Source of the DNA: Aliiroseovarius lamellibrachiae
Lineage (GTDB): Bacteria; Pseudomonadota; Alphaproteobacteria; Rhodobacterales; Rhodobacteraceae
DNA length: 64,000 bases
Direction: 5' to 3'
NCBI RefSeq assembly: GCF_018599245.1
Contig: NZ_JAHEVJ010000009.1
Location: forward strand, 96,484 to 160,483
This document shows, in pieces, positions 51,927-61,579 of this stretch (the first letter of the stretch is position 1; the number at the start of each line of letters is the position of its first letter). Both the position numbers and the translations under genes were made by a program. The notes below the pieces were generated by a model, which saw only the letters and a list, made by a program, of their open reading frames with translations, did not search any database and was not told the DNA's origin.

Positions 51927-52976
51927 TTGCTTGATATATCGCTCGTTCGCTCAACGCTCGCCAGCCACTATGACTTGACCCCCTCGCCGGAATTGGCGGC
52001 GTCCATGTCTGACCTATATGGCCGGATGGACAGGGTCGTCTCGCCGCCAGAGTGGGCAATTTATGCGCCCTACGTCAAAGCGATCAACGACCTGAAGAAA
52101 AAGCGAAATGCGGTCATTCTAGGCCACAATTATATGACGCCTGAAATCTTTCACGGTGTGTCGGATTTCGTCGGTGACAGTTTGCAGCTGGCCATCAAAG
52201 CGACCGAGGTTGAGGCAGATGTGATTGTGCAGGCCGGTGTGCATTTCATGGCAGAGACGTCCAAAATCCTCAGCCCGGAAAAAACCGTGCTGATGCCGGA
52301 TATGGCGGCCGGCTGTTCCTTGGCCGAAAGCATCACAGCCGAAGGCGTGGAAGAGATGCGCGCGAAATACCCCGGCGCGCCAGTGGTGTCTTATGTGAAC
52401 ACCACAGCCGAAGTGAAAGCCGCCTCTGACATCTGCTGCACATCCTCAAACGCGGTGCAGATTGTGGATGCGATGGACAGTGACACGGTGATTATGACAC
52501 CCGATCAGTTCCTCGCGCAAAACGTCGCGAACCTGTCAAAGAAAAAGGTCGTGTTCTGGCCGGGCTCTTGCATTGTGCATGAACTCTACACAGCCGACGA
52601 TCTGCGCGCGTACCGCGAGCTGGATCCAGAGGTAAAGATCATCGCCCACCCCGAATGCACCCCAGATGTGGTGGCCGAGGCTGATTTCACCGGCTCCACG
52701 AGTGGCATCATCAAATGGGTACACGACCACAAACCATCGAAGGCGATGCTGGTCACAGAATGCTCTATGGCGTCCAACATTTCCGATGAATTGCCCGAAG
52801 TTGAGTTCGCAAAACCCTGCAACATGTGCCCCTATATGAAAAAAATCTCGCTCGAGAAAATTCTTTATGTGCTGCACACAATGGAAGGTCAGGTCGAAGT
52901 CGACCCCGACATGGCCGCCAAGGCGCGCCTGTCGGTGGAACGGATGATTGATCTGTCCAAAAAGCTGGGTCTTTGA
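51927..52976 (+). CDS. nadA: quinolinate synthase
   Basis: 349-residue [4Fe-4S] enzyme condensing iminoaspartate with dihydroxyacetone phosphate to quinolinate. NadA motifs include AVILGHNYMTPEIFH, VQAGVHFMAETSKIL, MPDMAAGCSLAE, CCTSSNAVQIVD, HPECTPDVV, GSTSGIIKWV and CNMCPYMKKI, supplying the three cluster cysteines. The start is TTG with GGAG spaced 7; no ATG is available nearby. First gene of nadA-nadB-nadC for de novo NAD synthesis from aspartate. Confidence 0.95.
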   Translation: MLDISLVRSTLASHYDLTPSPELAASMSDLYGRMDRVVSPPEWAIYAPYVKAINDLKKKRNAVILGHNYMTPEIFHGVSDFVGDSLQLAIKATEVEADVIVQAGVHFMAETSKILSPEKTVLMPDMAAGCSLAESITAEGVEEMRAKYPGAPVVSYVNTTAEVKAASDICCTSSNAVQIVDAMDSDTVIMTPDQFLAQNVANLSKKKVVFWPGSCIVHELYTADDLRAYRELDPEVKIIAHPECTPDVVAEADFTGSTSGIIKWVHDHKPSKAMLVTECSMASNISDELPEVEFAKPCNMCPYMKKISLEKILYVLHTMEGQVEVDPDMAAKARLSVERMIDLSKKLGL

Positions 52977-52982
52977 TCTGAT

Positions 52983-54551
52983 ATGCAAGAAGTCACAACC
53001 GATCGTATCGTCATTGTCGGCGCAGGTTTGGGTGCGCTGTATGCGGCCCTGAAACTGGCCCCTCTGCCTGTGGTGATGATTTCACCGGAACCTCTGGGCG
53101 AGGGCGCAAGCTCGGCCTGGGCGCAGGGCGGTGTAGCGGCGGCAATGGACGCAGCCGACAGCCCGGAAAACCATGCGGCCGACACCGAAAAAGCAGGCGC
53201 TGGAACTGTGGACCCTGTCGTGGCGGATTTGGTCACGCGTGAGGCACGCAAATACATCCTTGATCTGACCACCATGGGCACGCCGTTTGATCGCACGGTC
53301 GACGGCGATTATGTGCTGTCGCGTGAAGCGGCGCACAGTTTTGCCCGCGTGGTGCGCGTGAAAGGGGACCAAGCCGGGGCCGAGATTATGGCCGCGCTCA
53401 TCGACCGCGTGCGCGAAACCCCCTCGGTCCAAGTGCTTCAGGGCACAATGGCAGTGGATTTGGACGTCGCGGACGGTGTGGTCACTGGTGTTGCCATTCA
53501 AGACGCGGATGAGGCCCGATCGGCCCCGATCATGTTGCGCGGCGCGGCGTATTTGATGGCGGGCGGCGGGTCCGGTGGGTTGTTTGCCCTGACCACCAAC
53601 CCCCCCCGTATTCGCGGTCAGGTGATTGGCATGGCTGCGCGTGCAGGTGCCGAAATTGCCGACGCGGAATTTGTCCAATTTCACCCCACCGCGATGGACG
53701 TGGGCGAAGACCCCGCACCACTCGCGACCGAAGCATTGCGCGGTGAAGGGGCGGCCCTGATCAACGCCGATGGCGAACGCTTTATGGTCGACTTGCACCC
53801 CGATGCCGAACTGGCCCCGCGCGATGTCGTGGCCCGCGCCATTTTCGCGCAAACCCAGGCGGGCAAACGCCCCATGCTCGATACGCGTGACGTGTTGGGC
53901 GAGCGGGTAAAAACGCAATTCCCCGCGGTGGCCGACGCCTGTGCGCGCAATGGCATTGATCCGGCGAAAGACCCGATCCCTGTTGCTGCCGCTGCGCATT
54001 ACCACATGGGCGGGATCGCCACGGATCATGGCGGTCGGGCCACTTTGGGCGGGCTTTGGGTGTGTGGCGAAGCCTCGTCCACGGGGCTGCACGGTGCAAA
54101 CAGGCTTGCGTCAAATGGTCTGCTCGAAGCCTTGGTCTATGCCCGCATCTGTGCCGAAGATATTGCGGCGAGCGTGGATGTTGCCACCACTGCTGACCTC
54201 GTTGATCTGCGGTTTACTGCGGGCGGGCTTGCTCCTGATGCTAAGGCCGTGGCCACCCTGCGCCAAACCATGACCGATCTGGTTGGCGTGGTCCGCACGG
54301 GCGATGGGTTGCGGGCTGCTTTGGTCACGATTGCTGAGTTGGACGCCGCATATTCTGACAGTCGCGCCTTTCAAAACATGTGTGCCACCGCGACCCTGAT
54401 CGCCGCCGCCGCCCTGATCCGTGAAGAAAGCCGGGGCGCACATGAGCGCGCCGACTTCCCAAATACGCTGTCCGGCCCGGGACAACGATCAAAAATGACC
54501 CTGACAGAGGCGCTTGCCATTCGGGCAGAGGCGATAAAGGACCTGACATGA
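52983..54551 (+). CDS. nadB: L-aspartate oxidase
   Basis: 522-residue FAD enzyme oxidising aspartate to iminoaspartate for NadA. The FAD-binding VGAGLGALYAALKLAP is near the N-terminus. SSAWAQGGVAAAM, HSFARVVRVKGDQAGAEIM, GGGSGGLFALTTNPP, FVQFHPTAM and GEASSTGLHGANRLASNGLLEALVYA are typical of the succinate dehydrogenase/NadB family. It starts 6 bp after nadA and overlaps nadC by 4 bp. Confidence 0.95.
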   Translation: MQEVTTDRIVIVGAGLGALYAALKLAPLPVVMISPEPLGEGASSAWAQGGVAAAMDAADSPENHAADTEKAGAGTVDPVVADLVTREARKYILDLTTMGTPFDRTVDGDYVLSREAAHSFARVVRVKGDQAGAEIMAALIDRVRETPSVQVLQGTMAVDLDVADGVVTGVAIQDADEARSAPIMLRGAAYLMAGGGSGGLFALTTNPPRIRGQVIGMAARAGAEIADAEFVQFHPTAMDVGEDPAPLATEALRGEGAALINADGERFMVDLHPDAELAPRDVVARAIFAQTQAGKRPMLDTRDVLGERVKTQFPAVADACARNGIDPAKDPIPVAAAAHYHMGGIATDHGGRATLGGLWVCGEASSTGLHGANRLASNGLLEALVYARICAEDIAASVDVATTADLVDLRFTAGGLAPDAKAVATLRQTMTDLVGVVRTGDGLRAALVTIAELDAAYSDSRAFQNMCATATLIAAAALIREESRGAHERADFPNTLSGPGQRSKMTLTEALAIRAEAIKDLT

Positions 54552-55396
54552 GCTTTGCAACCGTCCCCGATCTTGTGCTTGAACCCATGGTGCGAAATGC
54601 GCTGATGGAGGATTTGGGCAGCTATGGCGATGTGACCACGCGCGCCGTGATCCCCGCTGGTACCACCTATGATGCGCGGATCAACGCGCGCGAAGATGCG
54701 GTTGTGTCGGGGATGCAAATCGCCGCTTTGGCGTTTCGTCTGGTGGATCCCTCGCTTGAGGTTGTGACCCACATCATGGACGGCCAGCCTGCCCAAAAGG
54801 GCGACACGTTGATGGAGATCAAAGGATCTGCTGCCTCGATCCTTTCGGGGGAGCGTGTGGCGTTGAACTTTGCCGGGCGCCTTACCGGGATCGCGACCAA
54901 AACCGCGGGGTTTGTGGCAATGACCAAAGGCACCGAGACCCGCGTGACCTGTACGCGTAAAACCACGCCGGGGCTTCGGATTGTTGAAAAGCTGGCTGTG
55001 CTGCATGGTGGCGGCTTTAATCATCGCTATTCCCTGTCGGATGCAATCCTGATCAAGGACAACCATATCGCAGCAGCAGGCGGCGTGCGCGCTGTGCTCG
55101 AGGCGACCAAGGCCCATGCCAGCCACATGATGGCGGTTGAGATTGAGGTGGATCGGCTTGACCAGCTTGAAGAGGTGCTTGAGGTTGGCGGCGCATCCGT
55201 GGTGCTGCTCGATAATATGGACAACGACATGCTGCGCAAAGCGGTCACCATGGTCGACGGGCGGATGAAAACAGAGGCCAGCGGCAATGTGAAACTGGAC
55301 CGGATCGCGTCAATTTCCGCAACCGGCGTGGATTACATCTCGTCCGGGGCGCTGACACATTCGGCGCGCACCGTCGATTTGGGCCTCGATTTCTGA
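54548..55396 (+). CDS. nadC: nicotinate-nucleotide pyrophosphorylase (carboxylating)
   Basis: 282-residue quinolinate phosphoribosyltransferase producing nicotinate mononucleotide. Motifs are EDLGSYGDVTTRAVIP at the N-terminus, the RLTGIATKTAGFV region, TRKTTPGLRIVEKLAVLHGGGFNHRYSLSDAILIKDNH for quinolinate and PRPP binding, and EASGNVKLDRIASISATGVDYIS at the end. Overlap ATGA with nadB. Completes nadABC; the lipid operon follows 69 bp downstream. Confidence 0.96.
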   Translation: MSFATVPDLVLEPMVRNALMEDLGSYGDVTTRAVIPAGTTYDARINAREDAVVSGMQIAALAFRLVDPSLEVVTHIMDGQPAQKGDTLMEIKGSAASILSGERVALNFAGRLTGIATKTAGFVAMTKGTETRVTCTRKTTPGLRIVEKLAVLHGGGFNHRYSLSDAILIKDNHIAAAGGVRAVLEATKAHASHMMAVEIEVDRLDQLEEVLEVGGASVVLLDNMDNDMLRKAVTMVDGRMKTEASGNVKLDRIASISATGVDYISSGALTHSARTVDLGLDF

Positions 55397-55465
55397 TCGT
55401 AGCCTTGTGTTTAAAGCCGATCCTCGTATGAAGGAGGCAACCCTGACCTTTAGGAAACGATTTCC

Positions 55466-56155
55466 ATGCGTATGAGAGATACATTCATCAAGCCGATGCA
55501 CCCTGAAGGCATCAAATTTGTCGCCATTTTTGCCGCGATCACCGTGGTTTTGTTTATGCTGGCGAATTTTCTTGGCTGGATTGGCGTTGGCCTAACGGTT
55601 TGGTGTTATTACTTCTTTCGCGATCCTGAACGTGTGACGCCGACCCGTGAAGGTCTGGTGATCAGCCCCGCCGATGGCATCGTGTCCTTGATTGAACCCG
55701 CCGTGCCGCCCAAAGAATTGGGGATGTCGGACGAAGCCCTGACTCGCGTCAGCGTGTTCATGAGCGTCTTTAACTGTCACATCAACCGCGCGCCTGTGGC
55801 CGGCGAGGTGAAAGCCGTCGCCTATCGCCCCGGCAAGTTTTTCAACGCCTCGCTTGATAAAGCCAGCGTCGACAATGAGCGCAATAGCCTGTGCATCGAA
55901 ATGGCGGATGGGCGCGAATTGGCCGTTGTGCAGATTGCCGGGCTGGTCGCGCGCCGTATCGTGTGTTTCGTGACACCGGGGGCCAAGCTTGGCACAGGTG
56001 AGCGTTTTGGCCTGATCCGTTTTGGATCGCGCTTGGATGTCTATCTGCCCAATGGGGTCGCGCCTCAGGTGCGAATTGGTCAAACCATGATTGCGGGTGA
56101 AACCATTCTCGCGGATCTTATGGTGACGGATGAGGGGTCATCGTCGCCAGAATGA
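55466..56155 (+). CDS. psd: phosphatidylserine decarboxylase (short form)
   Basis: 229-residue archaeal-type or short Psd found in alphaproteobacteria. It makes phosphatidylethanolamine from phosphatidylserine. Membrane segments lie near the N-terminus (about 17-50). [19 protein letters not shown] is the conserved His motif. [11 protein letters not shown] holds the self-cleavage site Gly187-Ser188, Ser becoming the pyruvoyl group. It overlaps pssA by 4 bp. AGGAA precedes the ATG. Confidence 0.94.
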   Translation: MRMRDTFIKPMHPEGIKFVAIFAAITVVLFMLANFLGWIGVGLTVWCYYFFRDPERVTPTREGLVISPADGIVSLIEPAVPPKELGMSDEALTRVSVFMSVFNCHINRAPVAGEVKAVAYRPGKFFNASLDKASVDNERNSLCIEMADGRELAVVQIAGLVARRIVCFVTPGAKLGTGERFGLIRFGSRLDVYLPNGVAPQVRIGQTMIAGETILADLMVTDEGSSSPE

Positions 56156-56907
56156 CTGTACCTTCAAAACCAAAGTCACCTGAGAAGAAACAGCGCGAGT
56201 TTTCCCTGTTACAACTCTTGCCGAATGTGCTGACCATCACCGCGATTTGTGCGGGATTGACGGCAATTCGTGTCGGAGTGGAGGGGCATTACACGCTTGC
56301 GGTTCAGCTGATCCTAATTGCGTGCGTTTTGGACGGGTTGGATGGACGTTTGGCGCGGCTGTTGAGCAGTGACAGCAAGATGGGGGCGGAACTCGACTCG
56401 CTTGCGGATTTCTTGAACTTCGGTGTCGCACCCCCGCTCATTTTGTATTTTTGGGCTCTGGAAGATATCGGAGGGTTGGCCTGGATTTCTGCGCTGATTT
56501 TTTCTGTCTGCTGCGTCATGCGCTTGGCACGGTTTAATGTCGGTACAAAAGCCGAAGACACTATCCCAGATAGCGCCTTTTTTGAAGGGATCCCATCGCC
56601 TGCTGGGGCGCTTCTGGTGTTGTTGCCGATGTATTATTCCTTTGCATATCCCGACGCAGGGAAGATGCCGGATTTCCTGATCAGCATTTATATGATTGTC
56701 ATTGGGTTGTTACTGATCAGCCGTATTCCGACATGGTCTTTCAAGGCCACTAAGATTTCGCGCGGGAACGTCAAATTCTTTCTGGTGGGTGTCGCCTTGG
56801 TTGCAGCAGGCGTGTTGACCTATGCTTGGGTGACGCTCATGGCGCTTTGCTTGGGGTATTTCTTTGTGGTGCTCTGGGGGCTCGTATTCAAAAAGGTGAG
56901 TTTTTAG
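56152..56907 (+). CDS. pssA: CDP-diacylglycerol-serine O-phosphatidyltransferase
   Basis: 251-residue membrane CDP-alcohol phosphotransferase of type II Pss. The catalytic motif is [34 protein letters not shown] around residues 62-95 with all conserved Asp and Arg, followed by several helices. Supplies phosphatidylserine to Psd encoded just upstream; the two genes overlap (ATGA). The second CDP-alcohol phosphotransferase of the window is ynjF. Confidence 0.94.
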   Translation: MTVPSKPKSPEKKQREFSLLQLLPNVLTITAICAGLTAIRVGVEGHYTLAVQLILIACVLDGLDGRLARLLSSDSKMGAELDSLADFLNFGVAPPLILYFWALEDIGGLAWISALIFSVCCVMRLARFNVGTKAEDTIPDSAFFEGIPSPAGALLVLLPMYYSFAYPDAGKMPDFLISIYMIVIGLLLISRIPTWSFKATKISRGNVKFFLVGVALVAAGVLTYAWVTLMALCLGYFFVVLWGLVFKKVSF

Positions 56908-56923
56908 GTTCTAGGGGGTCGTT

Positions 56924-57547
56924 ATGGATATCAAAGCCGTTCAAACGTCATATGCGCGTTGGGCGCCCATTTATGATAAGACCTTTGGGGCTGTGACAAA
57001 TGCGGGCCGCCGGCGCGCGGTCGGATATATCAACGACCGTGTGGGGAAAGTGCTGGAAGTGGGCGTGGGAACCGGGCTGTCGTTGCCACATTACAAACCT
57101 GATCTGCATGTCACGGGCATTGATTTCAGCGATGAAATGCTTGGCAAGGCGCGCGAAAAGGTGGCCGAAGGGCAACTGGATCAGGTCAAAGAACTGCGCC
57201 AGATGGATGCCCGCGCGCTCGATTTTCCAGACAATCATTTTGATATGATTGCTGCGATGCATGTCTTGTCCGTGGTACCGGACCCCGAACGGGTCATGGC
57301 TGAGATTGCGCGGGTTTGCAAACCAGGCGGCAAAGTGGTGATCACCAACCACTTTGTGCGCACACAAGGCGTGATGGCCTTTATTGAACGCGTGTCAGCA
57401 CCCTTTGCCAATACGCTGGGCTGGCATTCTGACTTTGCTCTTGAAACGGTCTTGCAAGAAGATGGTTTAAGCCTTGAAACTCAAAAACCCCTTCCTCCCC
57501 TCGGTATGATGACTTTTTTGGTTTTGAAAAAATCCCAGTCGACATAA
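56924..57547 (+). CDS. pmtA: phosphatidylethanolamine N-methyltransferase (PmtA, Rhodobacter type)
   Basis: 207-residue SAM-dependent methyltransferase with motif I VLEVGVGTGLSLPHY at about 43-57, the acidic residue in VTGIDFS, and FDMIAAMHVLSVVPDPERVMAEIARVCKPGGKVVITNHF. It methylates phosphatidylethanolamine three times to phosphatidylcholine. Being third in psd-pssA-pmtA strongly supports this over a generic UbiE-like role. GGGGG upstream of ATG. Confidence 0.9.
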   Translation: MDIKAVQTSYARWAPIYDKTFGAVTNAGRRRAVGYINDRVGKVLEVGVGTGLSLPHYKPDLHVTGIDFSDEMLGKAREKVAEGQLDQVKELRQMDARALDFPDNHFDMIAAMHVLSVVPDPERVMAEIARVCKPGGKVVITNHFVRTQGVMAFIERVSAPFANTLGWHSDFALETVLQEDGLSLETQKPLPPLGMMTFLVLKKSQST

Positions 57548-57565
57548 CGCGCCGATGGCGGGTGT

Positions 57566-58705
57566 TTAAAGGGGCGCGCAGCTTTTCAAATCAGCGCTGA
57601 TCCGTATGAATTCCCTGTGCAATATCGGGGTGGTGGTGCTCAGCATATTCCAAGGTGTCGTGGTGGCAGCGCAAAGCGCGTCTTCCAGTGAAAGACCAAC
57701 CCGTTCGACCAACAATCTGATTGCGGTGGTCAAATCCAGATCTGCACCCGCCAAAGTTCCATCTTGCAGCGTCAGCTTCCCGCCCTTGCGCAATATCTCG
57801 CGTCCCCCGAGATGAAACGATGTCTCTTCGGTGCCGGCAACAGCCATTGCATCGCTGACCAGAAAAATTTGGCCCGGCCCCGACTTTGCCTGCCAGGCGG
57901 CGTGAATAGAGGCTGGATGAACGTGCAGCCCATCGGCGATCAAGCCACAAGACAATTCGCCAGATTGTAATGCTGCACCCACCAAGCCGGGTTCACGATT
58001 GCCAAGCTGGCTCATCGCATTAAACAGATGAGTGGCACAGCGGGCGCCCGCGGATATATAGGCCATACAGGTTTCAAAATTCGCGTCCGTATGCCCCAAA
58101 GAGACGATGACGCCCGCCTTGGCCAATGTGCTCACTTGCTCTGGTGTGGCGTTCTCGGGGGCCAATGTGACCATTAAGGTCGGAAGTGCGGTTGCCGCCG
58201 CTAACAAGGTTGCAAGGTCCGCGTCGTTCATTGGACGTATCAATGCAGCATCATGTGCGCCTTTGCGCGCGACCGACAGATGGGGTCCCTCAAGGTGCAA
58301 GCCTGCAACGCCGGGAACACCTTCGTTCACGGCCTCGATCCCAGCGGAAATTGCGGCACGCGTTATTTCTGGTGTGTCGGTGATCAAAGTGGGCAGAAGT
58401 GCGCTGACCCCTAGGCGATGATGGGCGAGGGCAATGCGTTTGATGGTGTTTAAGGACGGATCCGCATTAAACATGATCCCGTCGCCGCCGTTGACCTGAA
58501 GATCAACATAGCCGGGGCTCAGAATATCCCCTTCAAGATCAATATAGCGAGCGGCTTGATCCGTGGTATTAGAGCCTGTTTCAGTGCGAATTTCACAAAG
58601 CGCACCCTCTTCGAAACGTGCAATGCATCCATGCCGCAACCTGTCCCCATCAAAGATTGGGCCGCCGCCATAGGTGAAACTTTTTTTGGACTCTGTGTTG
58701 ATCAT
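57566..58705 (-). CDS. nagA: N-acetylglucosamine-6-phosphate deacetylase
   Basis: 379-residue amidohydrolase-superfamily enzyme making glucosamine 6-phosphate and acetate. Motifs are LSPGYVDLQVNGGDGIMFN near the N-terminus, LHLEGPHLSVARKGAHD with the metal Glu, SLGHTDANFETC, GARCATHLFNAMSQLGNREPGLVGA, and LVSDAMAVAG with the catalytic Asp. Its start overlaps the stop of the SIS gene (ATGA). Last gene of the kinase-GntR-SIS-nagA operon. Confidence 0.95.
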   Translation of the reverse strand: MINTESKKSFTYGGGPIFDGDRLRHGCIARFEEGALCEIRTETGSNTTDQAARYIDLEGDILSPGYVDLQVNGGDGIMFNADPSLNTIKRIALAHHRLGVSALLPTLITDTPEITRAAISAGIEAVNEGVPGVAGLHLEGPHLSVARKGAHDAALIRPMNDADLATLLAAATALPTLMVTLAPENATPEQVSTLAKAGVIVSLGHTDANFETCMAYISAGARCATHLFNAMSQLGNREPGLVGAALQSGELSCGLIADGLHVHPASIHAAWQAKSGPGQIFLVSDAMAVAGTEETSFHLGGREILRKGGKLTLQDGTLAGADLDLTTAIRLLVERVGLSLEDALCAATTTPWNMLSTTTPILHREFIRISADLKSCAPL

Positions 58706-59730
58706 ACTGTTTCCGTGACCTTCTTCAGATGGCGCGGGGCATCGGGGTTAATCCCCCGACTTGCGGCCACTGTTTCCACCATGCCGTAGAATGAAACGAT
58801 GCAGGCAATCGGGTCGGTGGTCCAGTGATCCGTGCGCACATGTGGCAATGGGTCGGCATGTGCCACGCGCTGAGTCGTGGCAAAAACATGCGCACCTTTG
58901 GCGGCCAATGCGTCGGCGACGTCGGCCACGGTCTCTTCTGCGGCATCAGCGGCGGTAAAGGCGATGACTGGAAAGCCTTGTTCAACGATCGATACAGGTC
59001 CGTGCAACACCTCGGCTGAGGAATAGCTTTCAGCGTGGATCTGGCAGGTCTCCTTGAACTTCAGCGCAGCTTCATTGGAAATCGCCCAAGACGGCCCGCG
59101 CCCAAGGGTAAACAGTGACGTGCTGGTGATGGCTTCGGCGGCTTCCGACCAGTCGCAACGTGTCGCTTCGTCCAATTGCGTGGGCAGGGCGCGGATCGCG
59201 GCCAACAGCTCGACGTCCTGTTTAATCTCTGCGATCAACCACAGGCCGGCCACCAGCGACGTTACAAAAGTCTTCGTGGCGGCAACGCTGAGTTCTGGTC
59301 CCGCGTGCAAGGGAAGCGTTGCTGAGGTGCCCTTGGCCAACGGCGATGCCGGGTCATTGGTGATTGCAACCGTATACGCCCCCGAGGCGGCAAACGCTTC
59401 GGTCAGGCGCACAATGTCAGGGCTTTGGCCAGATTGCGAAACGGACAGGCACAGCGCACCATCGCATTTCACATTTGCACCATAGATGGATTGAACCGAC
59501 GGCCCAACCGAGGCCATGGGCAGGCCCAATAACAACTCGCTTGCGTATTTCATATAGGTCGCAGCATGATCAGACGAGCCGCGGGCCACAGACAGTAAAA
59601 ACCGTGGATCCAGCTTGCGCGCGTCACCCGCGGCGGCGGCAATCGCACCCGCCCCTTCGGTGAGCAATCGCTCAACAGCATGAGGGATCTCGTCGATTTC
59701 GCGGCGCATTTGTGTGGGTTGAACGGTCAT
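58702..59730 (-). CDS. SIS-domain glucosamine-6-phosphate deaminase (NagB-II/AgaS type)
   Basis: 342-residue double SIS-domain protein homologous to the isomerase half of GlmS but lacking the glutaminase domain. SVARGSSDHAATYMKYASELLLG and SQSGQSPDIVRLTEAF are in SIS 1, and GRGPSWAISNEAALKFKETCQIHAESYSSAEVLHGP is in SIS 2. With nagA beside it the likely job is deamination and isomerisation of glucosamine 6-phosphate to fructose 6-phosphate, as shown for NagB-II proteins. Start at the Met preceded by AAGG; an upstream Met extends into the intergenic gap. Confidence 0.88.
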   Translation of the reverse strand: MTVQPTQMRREIDEIPHAVERLLTEGAGAIAAAAGDARKLDPRFLLSVARGSSDHAATYMKYASELLLGLPMASVGPSVQSIYGANVKCDGALCLSVSQSGQSPDIVRLTEAFAASGAYTVAITNDPASPLAKGTSATLPLHAGPELSVAATKTFVTSLVAGLWLIAEIKQDVELLAAIRALPTQLDEATRCDWSEAAEAITSTSLFTLGRGPSWAISNEAALKFKETCQIHAESYSSAEVLHGPVSIVEQGFPVIAFTAADAAEETVADVADALAAKGAHVFATTQRVAHADPLPHVRTDHWTTDPIACIVSFYGMVETVAASRGINPDAPRHLKKVTETV

Positions 59731-59767
59731 GGAAGCAGCCTTTTCGGATCTACAGATAGGGTGTGGG

Positions 59768-60523
59768 TCAGGTCGACAGTCGTAATTCGGCCACGAAATC
59801 ATAGGCATCACCGCGATAGATGGAGCGGGTCAATTCGGCCACACGCCCACTTTCAAGATAGGACGTGCGTTGAATGCGCAGCCCAGCGGTGCCCTCGGCC
59901 ACTTCTAAAAGGGCGGCTTCGGTGGGCTCGAGATTGATCGCGGATATTTTCTGGATTGCTCTGATCGGGCGAAACCCGCTCTGCTCCAGCACGTCATATA
60001 GTGAGGTGGTGACATCAATGGGATTGGGCAAAATGTCCATCGGCAAAGCGGCCATTTCCAAAGCCATCGGCCGTCCGCCCGCTTCGCGTAGCCGGTAGAT
60101 CCGTGAGACGCTGTCGCCCGCTGCCAGCCCCAAGGCCAGCACCTCTTCGGGCGAGGGCATAAAGACGCCACGCTCAAGCCATTTTGATGTGGTCGTAAGG
60201 CCGCGCCGCTGCATATCTTCTGTAAACGACGTCAAGTGAGAGAGCGATTGTTCCACTCGGGTGACCGCCTCGCGCACAAACGACCCGGATCCCTGGCGTT
60301 GTTCAATTGCACCGGTTTTGACCAGCTCGTGAATGGCTTTTCGCACGGTGACACGGGACAGATCGGTGAGATCCGCAATCTCGCGTTCCGGCGGAAGCGA
60401 GCTGTTGGGCGTCAAGACACCGTCTTTGATGCCCTCTTCCAATCGGCGACGAAGCTGGACGTAGCGGGGGCCCGATGTTCGGCCCAACCATCCTTCGGGG
60501 CGCAGAAACTCGGCGACGTTCAT
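59768..60523 (-). CDS. GntR-family (HutC/UTRA) transcriptional regulator
   Basis: 251 residues: an N-terminal winged HTH (PRYVQLRRRLEEGIKDGVLTPNSSLPPEREIADLTDLSRVTVRKAIHELVKTGAIEQRQGSGSFV, residues 18-85) and a C-terminal UTRA ligand domain. HutC/NagR-type repressors typically bind amino-sugar phosphates. It is in the middle of the amino-sugar operon and overlaps the kinase gene by 4 bp. Probable targets are the ATACCTAT motifs between the kinase and murQ genes. Confidence 0.9.
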   Translation of the reverse strand: MNVAEFLRPEGWLGRTSGPRYVQLRRRLEEGIKDGVLTPNSSLPPEREIADLTDLSRVTVRKAIHELVKTGAIEQRQGSGSFVREAVTRVEQSLSHLTSFTEDMQRRGLTTTSKWLERGVFMPSPEEVLALGLAAGDSVSRIYRLREAGGRPMALEMAALPMDILPNPIDVTTSLYDVLEQSGFRPIRAIQKISAINLEPTEAALLEVAEGTAGLRIQRTSYLESGRVAELTRSIYRGDAYDFVAELRLST

Positions 60524-61422
60524 GACTGTTCTCCCGTGCTGATTTCCTGGCTGAACGCGCGACCCAAAGACATCGCCCCATCCAAGGGCGCCCCGGCTGG
60601 TGGGCGCAGACAAGCCCGCATATTTGCGGGAAGATAGGATGCGTAATGCGGAGCAATACCGCCGGTCAGGCAAAGTGCATTACCGTCCACCCATCCAAGG
60701 CGGTTAAGGATAAAGACAATTTTATCTGTTGCATCTTGCATCAAGGATTGCCCAAGCGCGTCGCCGTCATGGGCGTGACGGGTGACATATTGGGCAATTT
60801 GACCAAACTCGGCCGGGGTCGCGCGGCTGGCAAAGGCAACAATGCCCGGCGCCCCGCCAAGGTGATTCAACAGAAAGGTGCTGAGCGCTGAGGCAGGCAC
60901 CAACCCGTCCACAACGTCTAAGCTACGTGTCAATGCGCGCCGTCCCATCCATTGCGCCGAAGCCGGATCACCCAAGACAGGGCCCCAACCGCCGACAAAT
61001 CGCATCTGGTCGGTCACTTGCGACGCGATGAAAGATCCGGTTCCACAATGCGCGACCATCCCGTCCTGTTCCCCCAGTGCGCCACGCAGGGCAGCGGGGC
61101 GATCATCTTCGATTCGCAGCCGTTTAAAGGGTAGAACCTCGGCCAATCTGGCGGCAATCTCAGCCCCGGTCATTCCGGCCAAGCCTAGATAGGCAGGCAG
61201 CGCCGACAGTTTTTCAAGCGGATGACCAGCGGCCTCGGCCAGCTGATGCAATCCTTTGACAATTTCCAAAGACGCAGCGTTGAAGTTGGTTGAAATATTG
61301 GCAGACCCCACCTCAACCGAAATGTGTTTTCCTGCACCGCAAAGTGCCAGTCGGCAGCGAGTGCCGCCGCCATCCACGGCAACAAAATCTGGGTCAGTAG
61401 TGGCGTCGAGGGTATGAGTCAT
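60520..61422 (-). CDS. BadF/BadG-type N-acetylhexosamine kinase
   Basis: 300-residue ASKHA-fold kinase: phosphate 1 motif VAVDGGGTRCRLAL at the N-terminus, GSFIASQVTDQMRFVGGWGPVLGDPASAQWMGR in the middle, and LTGGIAPHY near the end. This group includes GlcNAc and MurNAc kinases. With nagA, a SIS deaminase and divergent murQ it would phosphorylate imported GlcNAc and/or MurNAc. First gene of its operon, starting only a few bases from the operator-like repeats. Confidence 0.88.
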   Translation of the reverse strand: MTHTLDATTDPDFVAVDGGGTRCRLALCGAGKHISVEVGSANISTNFNAASLEIVKGLHQLAEAAGHPLEKLSALPAYLGLAGMTGAEIAARLAEVLPFKRLRIEDDRPAALRGALGEQDGMVAHCGTGSFIASQVTDQMRFVGGWGPVLGDPASAQWMGRRALTRSLDVVDGLVPASALSTFLLNHLGGAPGIVAFASRATPAEFGQIAQYVTRHAHDGDALGQSLMQDATDKIVFILNRLGWVDGNALCLTGGIAPHYASYLPANMRACLRPPAGAPLDGAMSLGRAFSQEISTGEQS

Positions 61423-61425
61423 AAG

Positions 61426-61552
61426 ATACCTATATAATACCTATCAGATGTTGGAAAGCTAAAAATGACGCCAATCTGGCGGGTGGTGGGGGTGTTTCTG
61501 CCTGTAAGGGCGTTAAAAACTAAATGGTAGACAAATGGTATCTAATAGGTAT
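61426..61552. promoter_or_regulatory. candidate GntR operators in the kinase-murQ divergent region
   Basis: ATACCTAT occurs at 61426-61433 and 61437-61444 (11 bp apart), and its inverse ATAGGTAT is at 61545-61552. AAATGGTA is repeated at 61522 and 61533, again 11 bp apart. A promoter-like TAGACA (61528-61533), 16-bp spacer and TATGAT (61550-61555) overlaps the murQ-side copies, so a repressor there would block murQ transcription. Confidence 0.6.
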
Positions 61553-61579
61553 GATTGTGAAAACCAATGGGGGAATCAG

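Noticed and set aside
53082..54092. Long open frame (336 codons) on the minus strand
   Set aside because: It is antisense to nadB; its composition is typical of a shadow frame and there is no ribosome site.
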